Below are positions 16,712-25,302 of a DNA stretch of 64,000 nucleotides, piece after piece. Origin of the DNA: an uncultured Lachnoanaerobaculum sp. (GTDB taxonomy: Bacteria > Bacillota > Clostridia > Lachnospirales > Lachnospiraceae); NCBI RefSeq assembly GCF_938015485.1, contig NZ_CALLVU010000128.1:1-64000 (forward strand), written 5' to 3'. The notes beneath the pieces were generated by a model. That model saw nothing but the letters and a program-made list of their open reading frames with translations. It was not told where the DNA came from and searched no databases. Position numbers and translations under genes: made by a program. Position 1 is the stretch's first letter. The number at the start of each line of letters is the position of its first letter.

Positions 16712-17779
16712 ATGATTGAAATAAAAGTAAAAAACATTGATTTAAATATTGAAAAAGAAATCAGATTTCTTTTGGCAAATGAGAATAAACATTTATTGGA
16801 TTGTGAAATAGAAGAGACGGATGATGAGTGTATATTCAAGTTTGATGATGAAGGACTATATGGGTTTGAAACAGTAGATGCACTCAGTAAAGAAGAGAAG
16901 TACAGGCTTTTGGTTAATATAGCGGATATAGAGGAATTAAGTGAGGAATACTGCTTTTGCCTTTCACCTTCAAATATAGTATATGACATAAATCTTGTAC
17001 CGAAAATTCTTATTAGAGACAAAAGAACTAAAGAGTCTGATTTTTATATTCAATATAAAGCGATTGTTTCAAGCGTACTTTACAATAAATATACTTTTGA
17101 ACAGTATATCGGTGGAAGTGCAAAGGTTCCTGAAAAGAGTTTTATAAAAAACATAGATGATACAAAAAGTTTGAAGGAAGAACTGCTGAAAAGATATTTA
17201 AAAGAGAGAGAAACAAACATTAATACTAAGGTGCAGGTAAAGAAGTCAGAATACAAGAAATTAAAACTTTCAATACCGATTACAGCTCTTATAGCTGTGG
17301 GAATACTTGTATATGGTATTTTTGTACAATTTGTAAGATTGCCGTATAAAGAAAATCTGATAACAGCCTATGGAAGTTATATGAGTTCAGATTATATAAA
17401 GGTTGAAGACACTCTACAGAGTATAAAAATTGAAAAGCTTCCAAAGGATGTGAAGTATATATTGGCAAGATCATATATATTTACGGAAGGTTTGACTACC
17501 GAGCAAAGAGATAATTTACTTGAGTATACCGATATTAATATAGATACAAATATATTTGATTTTTGGATAGCACTTGGAAGATGTGAATTTGATACGGCAG
17601 AGGATATTGCAAAGAAGATAGGTAACAATGAATTTCTGTTATTCACATATATCAAGCATAGTGCATATCTAAAAGCCGATGTAACTATAACAGGAGAAGA
17701 AAAAGAGAGTGCTATAAGTGATTTGGATAAAAAGATAAAAGAGTTGAGTGAATCAATGGGGGTAAATAAGCAAGAATGA
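16712..17779 (+). CDS. essB: Type VII secretion protein EssB (YukC)
   Basis: EssB is an essential membrane component with a cytoplasmic pseudokinase fold and an outer domain. The 355-residue protein has an N-terminal cytoplasmic part with SEEYCFCLSPSNIVYDINLVP and KYRLLVNIADIEEL, a single membrane helix at about 188-210 (ALIAVGILVYGIF) and a C-terminal extracytoplasmic helical part. Length is slightly below the usual 400-440. It starts two bases after esaB and its stop overlaps the essC start by four bases. Confidence 0.9.
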   Translation: MIEIKVKNIDLNIEKEIRFLLANENKHLLDCEIEETDDECIFKFDDEGLYGFETVDALSKEEKYRLLVNIADIEELSEEYCFCLSPSNIVYDINLVPKILIRDKRTKESDFYIQYKAIVSSVLYNKYTFEQYIGGSAKVPEKSFIKNIDDTKSLKEELLKRYLKERETNINTKVQVKKSEYKKLKLSIPITALIAVGILVYGIFVQFVRLPYKENLITAYGSYMSSDYIKVEDTLQSIKIEKLPKDVKYILARSYIFTEGLTTEQRDNLLEYTDINIDTNIFDFWIALGRCEFDTAEDIAKKIGNNEFLLFTYIKHSAYLKADVTITGEEKESAISDLDKKIKELSESMGVNKQE

Positions 17780-20700
17780 ATACATTGATCCTTTATAATA
17801 ATAAAAAGTGTATTGAGATTTCATATGATAAAGATGATATTGATAAAAATAAAGCTATAGAACTTGCATCTGATTATGGAATATCGGGTGGTGATATAGG
17901 ATTTTGTTTGTTGAATACGAGTAAAACTGATTATAAGTATGATCAAAAAATGTTAAAGATAGGTACAGATGAGTTTTGTGATGTTTTAATTAAAGCCGAT
18001 AAAAAGATATTGGTCGTTATTTGTGACGGAACTTTAAAAGTCATATATGGCAGTGTGTATATTAACGGAGCGATATGTGAGAATGGAGCATATGAACTTT
18101 TTGAAGGCGACAGTATTTTTATATCCGGTGTAAAAGTCGACTATTGTAAAGAGAAAATATCAATAACAGGAAATATATTGAATTCAAGTTTGAATCAGTC
18201 TTTAAATATAAATTCTTATGATAAGCTTGAGAGTGAATATAGAAGATCGCCAAGAATATATATGGATATGCAGGCGGAGTCTGTAGAGATAAAGAGACCT
18301 CCAAATAAGCCGGCCAAAGATAAGAATGCTATATTAAAAAGGATTGCCGCACCGGCTCTAACATTAGCGATTACTGTAGGAGTAGGTATACTGTTAAAAA
18401 GAGGTATATTCATACTTATGTCGGCAGGAATGATGGTTGCTACAATAGTTGTATCTATAGTTACAGGTATACAAAGTGTTAAGGAGAGGAAAAATCAGGA
18501 AAAAGAAAGAACCGATAACTACAATAAGTATTTGTTGAATAAGCGAGGAAGTTTATACAGACTTAGAAAAAAACAGATAGAGTCGTTAAAATTTAATTAT
18601 CCGGATATGAAAGCTATAGAGACACTTTGTGATAATTATTCCAACAGAATTTATGAAAGAGATTCCAATGATATAGATTTCCTCAATATATCAGTAGGTA
18701 CTTCCGATATGAAGCCTTTGTTTCAAGTAAAATATGAAGAGAATATGGAAAATTCAGGTGAAGCATTGTATGAAGAAATGCTGAAACTGGGAAAAGAGTT
18801 TTCTATAATAGAAAATCTTCCATATGTTATAGATCTTAAAAAGACACATCTTGGATTGGTAGGAGAAAGAAAGTATGTATATGAGCTACAAAAGGCAATA
18901 ATAAGTCAGCTTTGCTTTTTTCACAGTTATCATGATTTGGAAATTATACTTATAACAAATGAGGACGGCGGTAAAGTCTTTTCAAATTTGTTTTGGTATC
19001 CACATCTTAGACTACATGGTGTAAATGTGAGTACACTTATATCTACAGGCAATCATGCGGAGCTTGTATTGGCAACTCTAACTACCATTTTAAAAGAGCG
19101 AAAAATGAAGTTGGAAGAAGAGAGAAAGGAACTTAGGTTTTCACCACATTTTGTATTTATATTAGATGAGCCGATATTTGTAGTGAATCACAGTATAATG
19201 GAGTATTTACAAATGAGTGGTGAAAAACTTGGATTTTCTCTGGTATACAGTGCAGCCAAGCAGGAGAGTCTGCCTGATTATATAAAGACTGTTATTAAGG
19301 TGGATGGAAATGAATATGCGAAGATAGTGCTTAATCAAGGCTTCCTCATGAATAAGGATATAAAGCTGTATGATATAAAAGATACAGATATGGAAAAGCA
19401 AGCCAGAAGACTCTCAGGATTAAAGCATGTCAAAGGGGTATTCAGTCAAATACCTGACAGTATCAGTTTTTTTGAAATGTTTAATATTAAGAGATTGGAC
19501 GAACTTAATATAAGAAAAAGGTGGGAAGAAGCCTGTATTTATAAGTCCATGGCAACTCAAGTGGGTGTAAGAGCAAAAGATGATATAGTATATTTAAACC
19601 TGCATGAAAAGGCACACGGACCGCACGGACTTGTAGCCGGTACTACGGGCTCCGGAAAGTCTGAGATATTACAAACAATTATATTATCACTGTCTGTAAA
19701 TTTCTCACCTGAAGATATCGGATTTTTACTGATAGATTATAAAGGTGGAGGAATGGCAAATCTGTTTAGAGATTTACCTCATTTACTGGGAACAATTACA
19801 AACCTTGACGGTAGTGAGAGCATGAGAGCTTTGGCTTCTATTAAAAGTGAGCTTGGTAGAAGACAGCGAATATTCAATGAATCAGGAGTTAATAATATAA
19901 ATGATTATACAAAATTGTATAAGTCAGGAAAAGTAGCTATACCATTGCCACATTTGTTGCTTATTTCAGATGAATTCGCAGAGTTGAAACATGAACAGCC
20001 TGAGTTTATGGCGGAGCTGGTTTCAACCTCCAGAATAGGTAGAAGTTTGGGTGTACACCTTATATTGGCTACACAAAAACCGTCAGGTATTGTAGATGAC
20101 CAGATTTGGAGCAACTCAAAGTTTAAGCTTGCGCTGAAAGTTCAAGATGTGGCAGACAGTAAAGAAGTGATAAAGACTCCAGATGCCGCACAGATAACCA
20201 ATCCCGGTCGTGCATACCTACAAGTCGGTAATAATGAGGTTTATGAGCTTTTTCAATCTGCTTTCAGCGGTGCATATTTTGATGAAGAGACGGAAGGGGA
20301 AGGATTTGACAGAAGAGTTTACAGAATAAACAATCTGGGGCAAAGAGAACTTATAAGTGAAGATAATAATACTCCGGACAATAAGGCAAATACCACACAA
20401 CTTGCGGCAGTGGTTGAATATATAAGAGATGTTTATAATGAAGGTGAATATGTATCTGTAGATAAAACATGGTTACCGTCATTACCTGAAGTTATAGTAA
20501 ATAAGCATATAGATAAAGAAGTATTGAAGACTGTGGATGATAAGCTTGATATTATGGCGGAAACAGGTATTGTGGATATACCGCAAAACCAGAGTCAGAT
20601 AGAATTTATCCATGATTTTTTAACAGACGGAAATATCGTTATATTCGGTTCACAAGGTGTAGGAAAGTCTGTTTTCCTAACTAATATAGCCATGACATTA

Positions 20701-22041
20701 GCCTTTAAAAACAGAACGGAGATTCTGCATTATTATATCTTGGACTTTGGTAATTCAAGTCTTATACAATTAAAAGAGTTGCCACAGACGGCAGATTATA
20801 TAAGTTTTGAAGATGAGGAAAAGCTGACAAAGCTTGTAAGGATTCTTGAAGAAGAAATAAAGCTTAGAAAAAGGCTTTTTGCAAAGATGAATGCAATAAG
20901 TTTTTCAAATTATAATGAAAAAGCCAAAGAAAAATTGCCGGCAGTAATTATCTTTATTGATAATTATGATGTAGTGAAAGAACTAAGTATAGATTTGGAA
21001 GGATTTATAAATAAGCTTAGCAGAGACGGTGCAGGAATCGGAATATATATGGCGGTATCTGCTACCAGACAGGGAGCAATAAGATATTCGATTCTAAATA
21101 ATTTCAAAAATAAGATTGCAGGCTATCTGTTTGATAAGACGGATGTCCTCGGAATAGTCGGAAGAAGCAAATATCAGTTACCTGAGATAAAGGGAAGAGC
21201 ACTTATAAAGCTTGACGATGTAAATATAATGCAATGTTACACTCCGGTAGAGCTTGAAAATTATACTGAAAATATAGAAGCACTTATAGAAGAGCTTAAC
21301 ATGGCAAATCTCGGTAAAAAACCTGACGGCATAAGGGTAATGCCGGAGATTGTAACTTTTGATATGGTATTGTCAGGCAGCGCAGATAAGCCAGGTATAG
21401 GACTTGATACAGATGAGATAGAAGTGCAATGTCTTGAATTATGTGGCAATATCCACATGGTAGTAGGTAAGGAAGGCACGGGAAAGACCAATGTACTTAA
21501 ATTGATTTTGGAACAGCTAAAAGAAGCCGAGGTATACATTTGTGACAGCGTCGGAAGTGAACTTGGCAGAGAGTATAAGGACATGGCCAAGTTTTACTTC
21601 AATAATGAAGCTGATTCAGGTGCATTTTATAAGCTTCTTGAGGATGAGGTGAATCGAAGGGTAAGTGAGTATGAAAGAGTAAAAAATGATAAGAGTTTGA
21701 GAGAGTATTGTATGGAACTTACACAGGTAGTCATAGTGATAGACGATATAGAAAGATTTATCAATCTGTGTAAAGATATAAGGACAGACTTTGAAAAACT
21801 CATTCCAAAGCTGTTAGACTACGGTATTTCCATAGTTGAAGCTGTGACTCCGAATGAACTTCGTGGCTTTGATGATCTTACAAAGAAGTTGAAGGATATC
21901 AATTCGGGTGTAGTACTTGGAATACCTGATGAACAGTCATTTATCCGTATGCCGGTAATCAGAAATTATAAGTTTGTACCGGGAACCGGATTTGTATTCA
22001 AAGGTGGAGATATTAAAAAGGTAAAAATACCTTTAATTTAA
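17776..22041 (+). CDS. essC: FtsK/SpoIIIE ATPase EssC, motor of the T7SS
   Basis: EssC is the hexameric membrane ATPase that drives type VII export and recognises substrates. The 1421 residues show an N-terminal FHA-like part (1-130), two membrane helices (~192-236) and three ATPase domains with Walker A motifs at GTTGSGKS (622-629), GSQGVGKS (958-965) and GKEGTGKT (1231-1238). Walker B-like LLLISDEFAEL in domain 1 and VVIVIDDIERF in domain 3 are present, and FLLIDYKGGGMANLF is the FtsK/SpoIIIE signature. All three Walker A motifs look intact, unlike many homologues with a degenerate third one. LXG cassettes flank the core genes on both sides. Confidence 0.96.
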   Translation: MNTLILYNNKKCIEISYDKDDIDKNKAIELASDYGISGGDIGFCLLNTSKTDYKYDQKMLKIGTDEFCDVLIKADKKILVVICDGTLKVIYGSVYINGAICENGAYELFEGDSIFISGVKVDYCKEKISITGNILNSSLNQSLNINSYDKLESEYRRSPRIYMDMQAESVEIKRPPNKPAKDKNAILKRIAAPALTLAITVGVGILLKRGIFILMSAGMMVATIVVSIVTGIQSVKERKNQEKERTDNYNKYLLNKRGSLYRLRKKQIESLKFNYPDMKAIETLCDNYSNRIYERDSNDIDFLNISVGTSDMKPLFQVKYEENMENSGEALYEEMLKLGKEFSIIENLPYVIDLKKTHLGLVGERKYVYELQKAIISQLCFFHSYHDLEIILITNEDGGKVFSNLFWYPHLRLHGVNVSTLISTGNHAELVLATLTTILKERKMKLEEERKELRFSPHFVFILDEPIFVVNHSIMEYLQMSGEKLGFSLVYSAAKQESLPDYIKTVIKVDGNEYAKIVLNQGFLMNKDIKLYDIKDTDMEKQARRLSGLKHVKGVFSQIPDSISFFEMFNIKRLDELNIRKRWEEACIYKSMATQVGVRAKDDIVYLNLHEKAHGPHGLVAGTTGSGKSEILQTIILSLSVNFSPEDIGFLLIDYKGGGMANLFRDLPHLLGTITNLDGSESMRALASIKSELGRRQRIFNESGVNNINDYTKLYKSGKVAIPLPHLLLISDEFAELKHEQPEFMAELVSTSRIGRSLGVHLILATQKPSGIVDDQIWSNSKFKLALKVQDVADSKEVIKTPDAAQITNPGRAYLQVGNNEVYELFQSAFSGAYFDEETEGEGFDRRVYRINNLGQRELISEDNNTPDNKANTTQLAAVVEYIRDVYNEGEYVSVDKTWLPSLPEVIVNKHIDKEVLKTVDDKLDIMAETGIVDIPQNQSQIEFIHDFLTDGNIVIFGSQGVGKSVFLTNIAMTLAFKNRTEILHYYILDFGNSSLIQLKELPQTADYISFEDEEKLTKLVRILEEEIKLRKRLFAKMNAISFSNYNEKAKEKLPAVIIFIDNYDVVKELSIDLEGFINKLSRDGAGIGIYMAVSATRQGAIRYSILNNFKNKIAGYLFDKTDVLGIVGRSKYQLPEIKGRALIKLDDVNIMQCYTPVELENYTENIEALIEELNMANLGKKPDGIRVMPEIVTFDMVLSGSADKPGIGLDTDEIEVQCLELCGNIHMVVGKEGTGKTNVLKLILEQLKEAEVYICDSVGSELGREYKDMAKFYFNNEADSGAFYKLLEDEVNRRVSEYERVKNDKSLREYCMELTQVVIVIDDIERFINLCKDIRTDFEKLIPKLLDYGISIVEAVTPNELRGFDDLTKKLKDINSGVVLGIPDEQSFIRMPVIRNYKFVPGTGFVFKGGDIKKVKIPLI

Positions 22042-22062
22042 AATTTATGGAAGGAGAAATAT

Positions 22063-22335
22063 ATGAAGGGAACAATATCTAATAATGCAGCGGTAGCAGA
22101 CAATATGAGGCTTGATATTTTAAAGAACAGTGACAGTTTTTCGCGCGAGAGAGGTGATATAGGGCTTGATTGTACAAATGCAGATGTTCAGTCAGATTGT
22201 ATGGAGTGCTTAGAATTTTCAGTCGGCTTTACAGAGGAATGTAAGCCCTATATAGAAAATTTTACAGAATGTATAAAAGGAATAAGTGAGTCAATGCAAG
22301 AAAAAGATAAGGGATTTTTTGGATTTTTAAAATAA
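22063..22335 (+). CDS. Small LXG-partner protein (second cassette)
   Basis: A 90-residue acidic helical protein, paralogue of 13088: TISNN start, IGLDCTNADVQSDCMEC with the same cysteine spacing, FTEECKPYIENF and a final EKDKGFFGFLK. It begins 21 bases after essC with an AAGGAG site and precedes the LXG gene by 15 bases. Likely a targeting partner of that toxin. Confidence 0.75.
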   Translation: MKGTISNNAAVADNMRLDILKNSDSFSRERGDIGLDCTNADVQSDCMECLEFSVGFTEECKPYIENFTECIKGISESMQEKDKGFFGFLK

Positions 22336-22350
22336 TGCGAGGTAAGGAAT

Positions 22351-24225
22351 ATGGGTATACGTATAAATAGAAACAATATACTGGAAGAGACAAGGTCAAT
22401 CAGAGGAAGTATTGAGAAAACTAAACATCAAGTTTCACTTATCTTTGAAAGTATAAATAAATTTAATGATACTAAGGATGTGTTGACAGGTAAGGCTTGG
22501 GATTCTTCCAGAGAATACTCGGATAGTGTGCTGTTACCGGTTCTCAGAATGTATATAGAGTGTTTGGATTTAGAGTATGATGCAAATACAAAATATAGTG
22601 AATCAGCCGAAAGACTACCCGGGTATGAAAAGCTTGATGAGGATATAATAATCGCAGCAAAGGAAAAGTATGAAAGACGACTTGATAGAGAATATAATAG
22701 GGAACATCCAAGAAATTCGGTTATAAATTTTTATGAGAAGAAGATAGCAAGATGTGAAAAACTTTTGGATATTATATGTGAATTTTGTGATGAAACTTCG
22801 GGAATATTTGACGAGGTAAAGTCAAGGCAGGACTATTTGAGCAGATTGCATTACTACCTAAAGATGATAAATGTGGATAAAACCACAGGAGAAATGCTGC
22901 TACCACCGGGTAGTGTAAATATACAGTATGCAAAGGATGAAATAGACAGATACTATAGAGGTATAAAGAGTAAGGAGCTTATAGAAAGGGAAAAAGAACT
23001 TGAAGAGATATATAAGTTAAAAGGTGCAAAGGCTGTAATTCAAAATATCCTTACAAAACCTGTAGAGGGATGTCTGAATACAGATATTGAATCGGCAGAA
23101 TACACTATGATAGCAAGGCTTATGGTAGAAAGTAGAGATGATGAATATGTAGAACTAGTAAATACGGCTGTGTACTATTGCTATGAGTATGAGAAAACAA
23201 TGAGTAATCACCAAGGGTATTTCGATACTGTTAATGATATTTATAAGAAGAATGATAAGGTGGATAAGATACTTGGTGGACTAAATAATTTTGGTTTACA
23301 TATGAATTTTAATGTAAAAAATGAACAAGGTGATATTGGAAAGTTGATAGAAGACAGAAGGTATTGGATGCAACTTTCACAAGCATTTTCAGAGTTATCA
23401 ACATATGATGCAAAGATTGTAGCAACCAAATTATATAGTAGAGAAAGTGATAGGTACCCGGCAAAAAGCAAAGGATATAATGTAGAAGTAAAGCAAGATG
23501 TAAGCCATCAATTAATAATAAGTTTTTTGAAATATGGAGGAGATGTAGGTGGTACAAGTACTACTCCTTATGAGCAACAAAAAGATGTGAGGATTATAGT
23601 AGGTCAACCTGCTAGTGGAGGTAGTGGTGAATCAGAGGCGCTGAAAGGTTCTATGGAGTATGTGTATTATGGAATGGAAATGGATAATACACTTCCGGGG
23701 ACCGTAGTTAAAAGTTCATCAAATTGTGCAATGACACTTGCCTTAGGAGCATATGCACCTACAGTAGGTAATGCAGTTACAGTATTAAACGCGGCAAAAG
23801 AAATATCAGCTGAAGCAGTTGGCGAAAAAAGAAAGTTGTATAAAAAAGCTGAATATATGCAATCTATAGGTAAGGTTGTGCAGATATTTAATTTATTTTA
23901 TGTTTCATCAGTAGTAGAAGAAGATGGTAAAAAAGATGTTAAAACTCAAAATTGTGGTATTTTTCCAAGGTACAGGATAGATGATCCGGAAAATTTGCCA
24001 ACTTCGGAATGTATTGAGAATTTTAACATAAACTTTTCTAAAGGTGGTTATTTTGAAAAGTATGCAAAGGAAATGAAATATGATGAAAGTAATCCTATTA
24101 CAGAAGAAAATATAGTTAAGAGAGCAAGCGAAATAGATTGTATGCTGGAAAAATTAGAAACTGAAATGTCAAAGAATGGAATGGTTACATTTGATATTGA
24201 AAATGTTGTTAGGAGAATGAAATGA
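22351..24225 (+). CDS. LXG-domain T7SS toxin (intact)
   Basis: The 624-residue protein has an LXG-like helical N-terminal domain (MGIRINRNNILEETRSIR, about residues 1-200). A middle module (KGAKAVIQNIL, YKKNDKVDKIL, RYWMQLSQAFSELSTYDAK) and a C-terminal block (NINFSKGGYFEKYAKEM, DESNPITEEN) are both also found in the membrane-anchored proteins at 30580, 32038 and 34166. Between them lies an insert absent from those proteins: SGGSGES, then an Ala/Gly-rich hydrophobic stretch (MTLALGAYAPTVGNAVTVL). Glycine-rich hydrophobic segments occur in membrane-permeabilising T7SS toxins such as TelE and TspA, so pore formation is a fair guess. The stop overlaps the next gene by four bases. Confidence 0.82.
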   Translation: MGIRINRNNILEETRSIRGSIEKTKHQVSLIFESINKFNDTKDVLTGKAWDSSREYSDSVLLPVLRMYIECLDLEYDANTKYSESAERLPGYEKLDEDIIIAAKEKYERRLDREYNREHPRNSVINFYEKKIARCEKLLDIICEFCDETSGIFDEVKSRQDYLSRLHYYLKMINVDKTTGEMLLPPGSVNIQYAKDEIDRYYRGIKSKELIEREKELEEIYKLKGAKAVIQNILTKPVEGCLNTDIESAEYTMIARLMVESRDDEYVELVNTAVYYCYEYEKTMSNHQGYFDTVNDIYKKNDKVDKILGGLNNFGLHMNFNVKNEQGDIGKLIEDRRYWMQLSQAFSELSTYDAKIVATKLYSRESDRYPAKSKGYNVEVKQDVSHQLIISFLKYGGDVGGTSTTPYEQQKDVRIIVGQPASGGSGESEALKGSMEYVYYGMEMDNTLPGTVVKSSSNCAMTLALGAYAPTVGNAVTVLNAAKEISAEAVGEKRKLYKKAEYMQSIGKVVQIFNLFYVSSVVEEDGKKDVKTQNCGIFPRYRIDDPENLPTSECIENFNINFSKGGYFEKYAKEMKYDESNPITEENIVKRASEIDCMLEKLETEMSKNGMVTFDIENVVRRMK

Positions 24226-24686
24226 CTGGAAATAAAAGAAAAGGCATTTTATTATTAATTTTTGTTATTGTAGCTGTATACATTGTGAATCAGATAGCCT
24301 TTTTTCATGATAAGGAATTTGAAAGAGCAGTTAGGGATACACTTGAAGCACCATATATGTCATTTACGACGAAAAGAAACAAGCCGATATTAGGAATTAT
24401 CTGGAAGAAAGACTTAGAAAACATAATAATGGTGTCATTAGATCTTAGAGAATATCATGTTAAAAATATAAGTGATATAAGGTATTTCAAAGATGTAGAT
24501 TCAATTTGGCTTATTTATAGGAGTGCTTATGAGGGTGACACAAGTATATATGAAGAGGAAAATTTACTTAATAATATATATGTTGCTAAAAACTTTAAGA
24601 ATTTAAGTATGATATCATTGTATCATGTAAAAGTAAATAAAGATATTAAGGCAATGTTTCCTAATGTAGATGTAGTTATTGAGTAA
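24222..24686 (+). CDS. Membrane-anchored LRR-cap-like protein, copy 2
   Basis: A 154-residue paralogue of 15278: membrane helix at ~7-24, QIAFFHDKEFERAVRD, VSLDLREYHVKNISDIRYF, and SIWLIYRSAYEGDTSIYEE. Its start overlaps the LXG toxin stop (ATGA), so the two proteins are made together, the usual arrangement for a toxin and its immunity protein. The N-terminal anchor would hold the LRR-like part outside if the helix is a signal anchor. Function is inferred. Confidence 0.73.
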   Translation: MTGNKRKGILLLIFVIVAVYIVNQIAFFHDKEFERAVRDTLEAPYMSFTTKRNKPILGIIWKKDLENIIMVSLDLREYHVKNISDIRYFKDVDSIWLIYRSAYEGDTSIYEEENLLNNIYVAKNFKNLSMISLYHVKVNKDIKAMFPNVDVVIE

Positions 24687-24703
24687 ATGTCTTTTATATT
24701 TAT

Positions 24704-24743
24704 TATCATCTGTATTTTGTTATTTATTGAGATACAGATGATA
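24704..24743 (+). terminator. Hairpin after the second LXG cassette core
   Basis: TATCATCTGTAT and ATACAGATGATA form a perfect 12-base stem with a 16-base loop. No strong T-run follows, so it may be a weak terminator or a processing site. Confidence 0.55.
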
Positions 24744-24914
24744 GTAGTGGTGTTTGTCAGAGTATGCCGGTTCAGTGTCCGGAAGAGTATTTGATTTAAG
24801 CAAAGGATAGAATAAATATAATGATTAGGAATTAGGTTTTATACAGATATCGTAGGTTTGCGTTATAGGCTAACACAGGCATTACCGGTATTCCTAAAAA
24901 GTGTGAGGTTTAAG

Positions 24915-25178
24915 ATGAGCAGATATGATAGTGATAAAGAAAAATCACAGGAAGAATATGAATTAGCGCTAAAAGAATTTACTATTGAAAAAGAGGAGCG
25001 TGAGGATATCTATAGAGAGTGTAGAGAAATAGATAAAACATTGATAGATTGTTTAGGGTATTGTAATGAAACTGAACTTATGGAGGAGGAATTTATAGAA
25101 TTTAAAAAACAAAGTGATAGAGAAATGCAGGAAATGGAAGATAAATTAATAAGCTTAAAAAAGAAAATCGAAGAATAA
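24915..25178 (+). CDS. Coiled-coil LXG-cassette protein, copy 2
   Basis: An 87-residue charged helical protein, close paralogue of 15804 (FTIEKEEREDIYRECREID, CLGYCNET, MEEEF, EFKKQSDRE). ATG 24915 is chosen because the paralogue aligns from there; an in-frame ATG at 24858 adds 19 residues that do not match. It completes a second four-gene cassette in the same order as the first: partner, LXG toxin, LRR-cap protein, coiled coil. Confidence 0.7.
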   Translation: MSRYDSDKEKSQEEYELALKEFTIEKEEREDIYRECREIDKTLIDCLGYCNETELMEEEFIEFKKQSDREMQEMEDKLISLKKKIEE

Positions 25179-25302
25179 TTTCTCAACGATTTTTCGACAG
25201 TGTGAAACTTCCATTTAAAATGAAGGAAATATAACCTCGATTAAAGACAGTATCGGAAATGCGAACTATTTTAAATATGGTGTAGGAAATACACTTGAAA
25301 AA

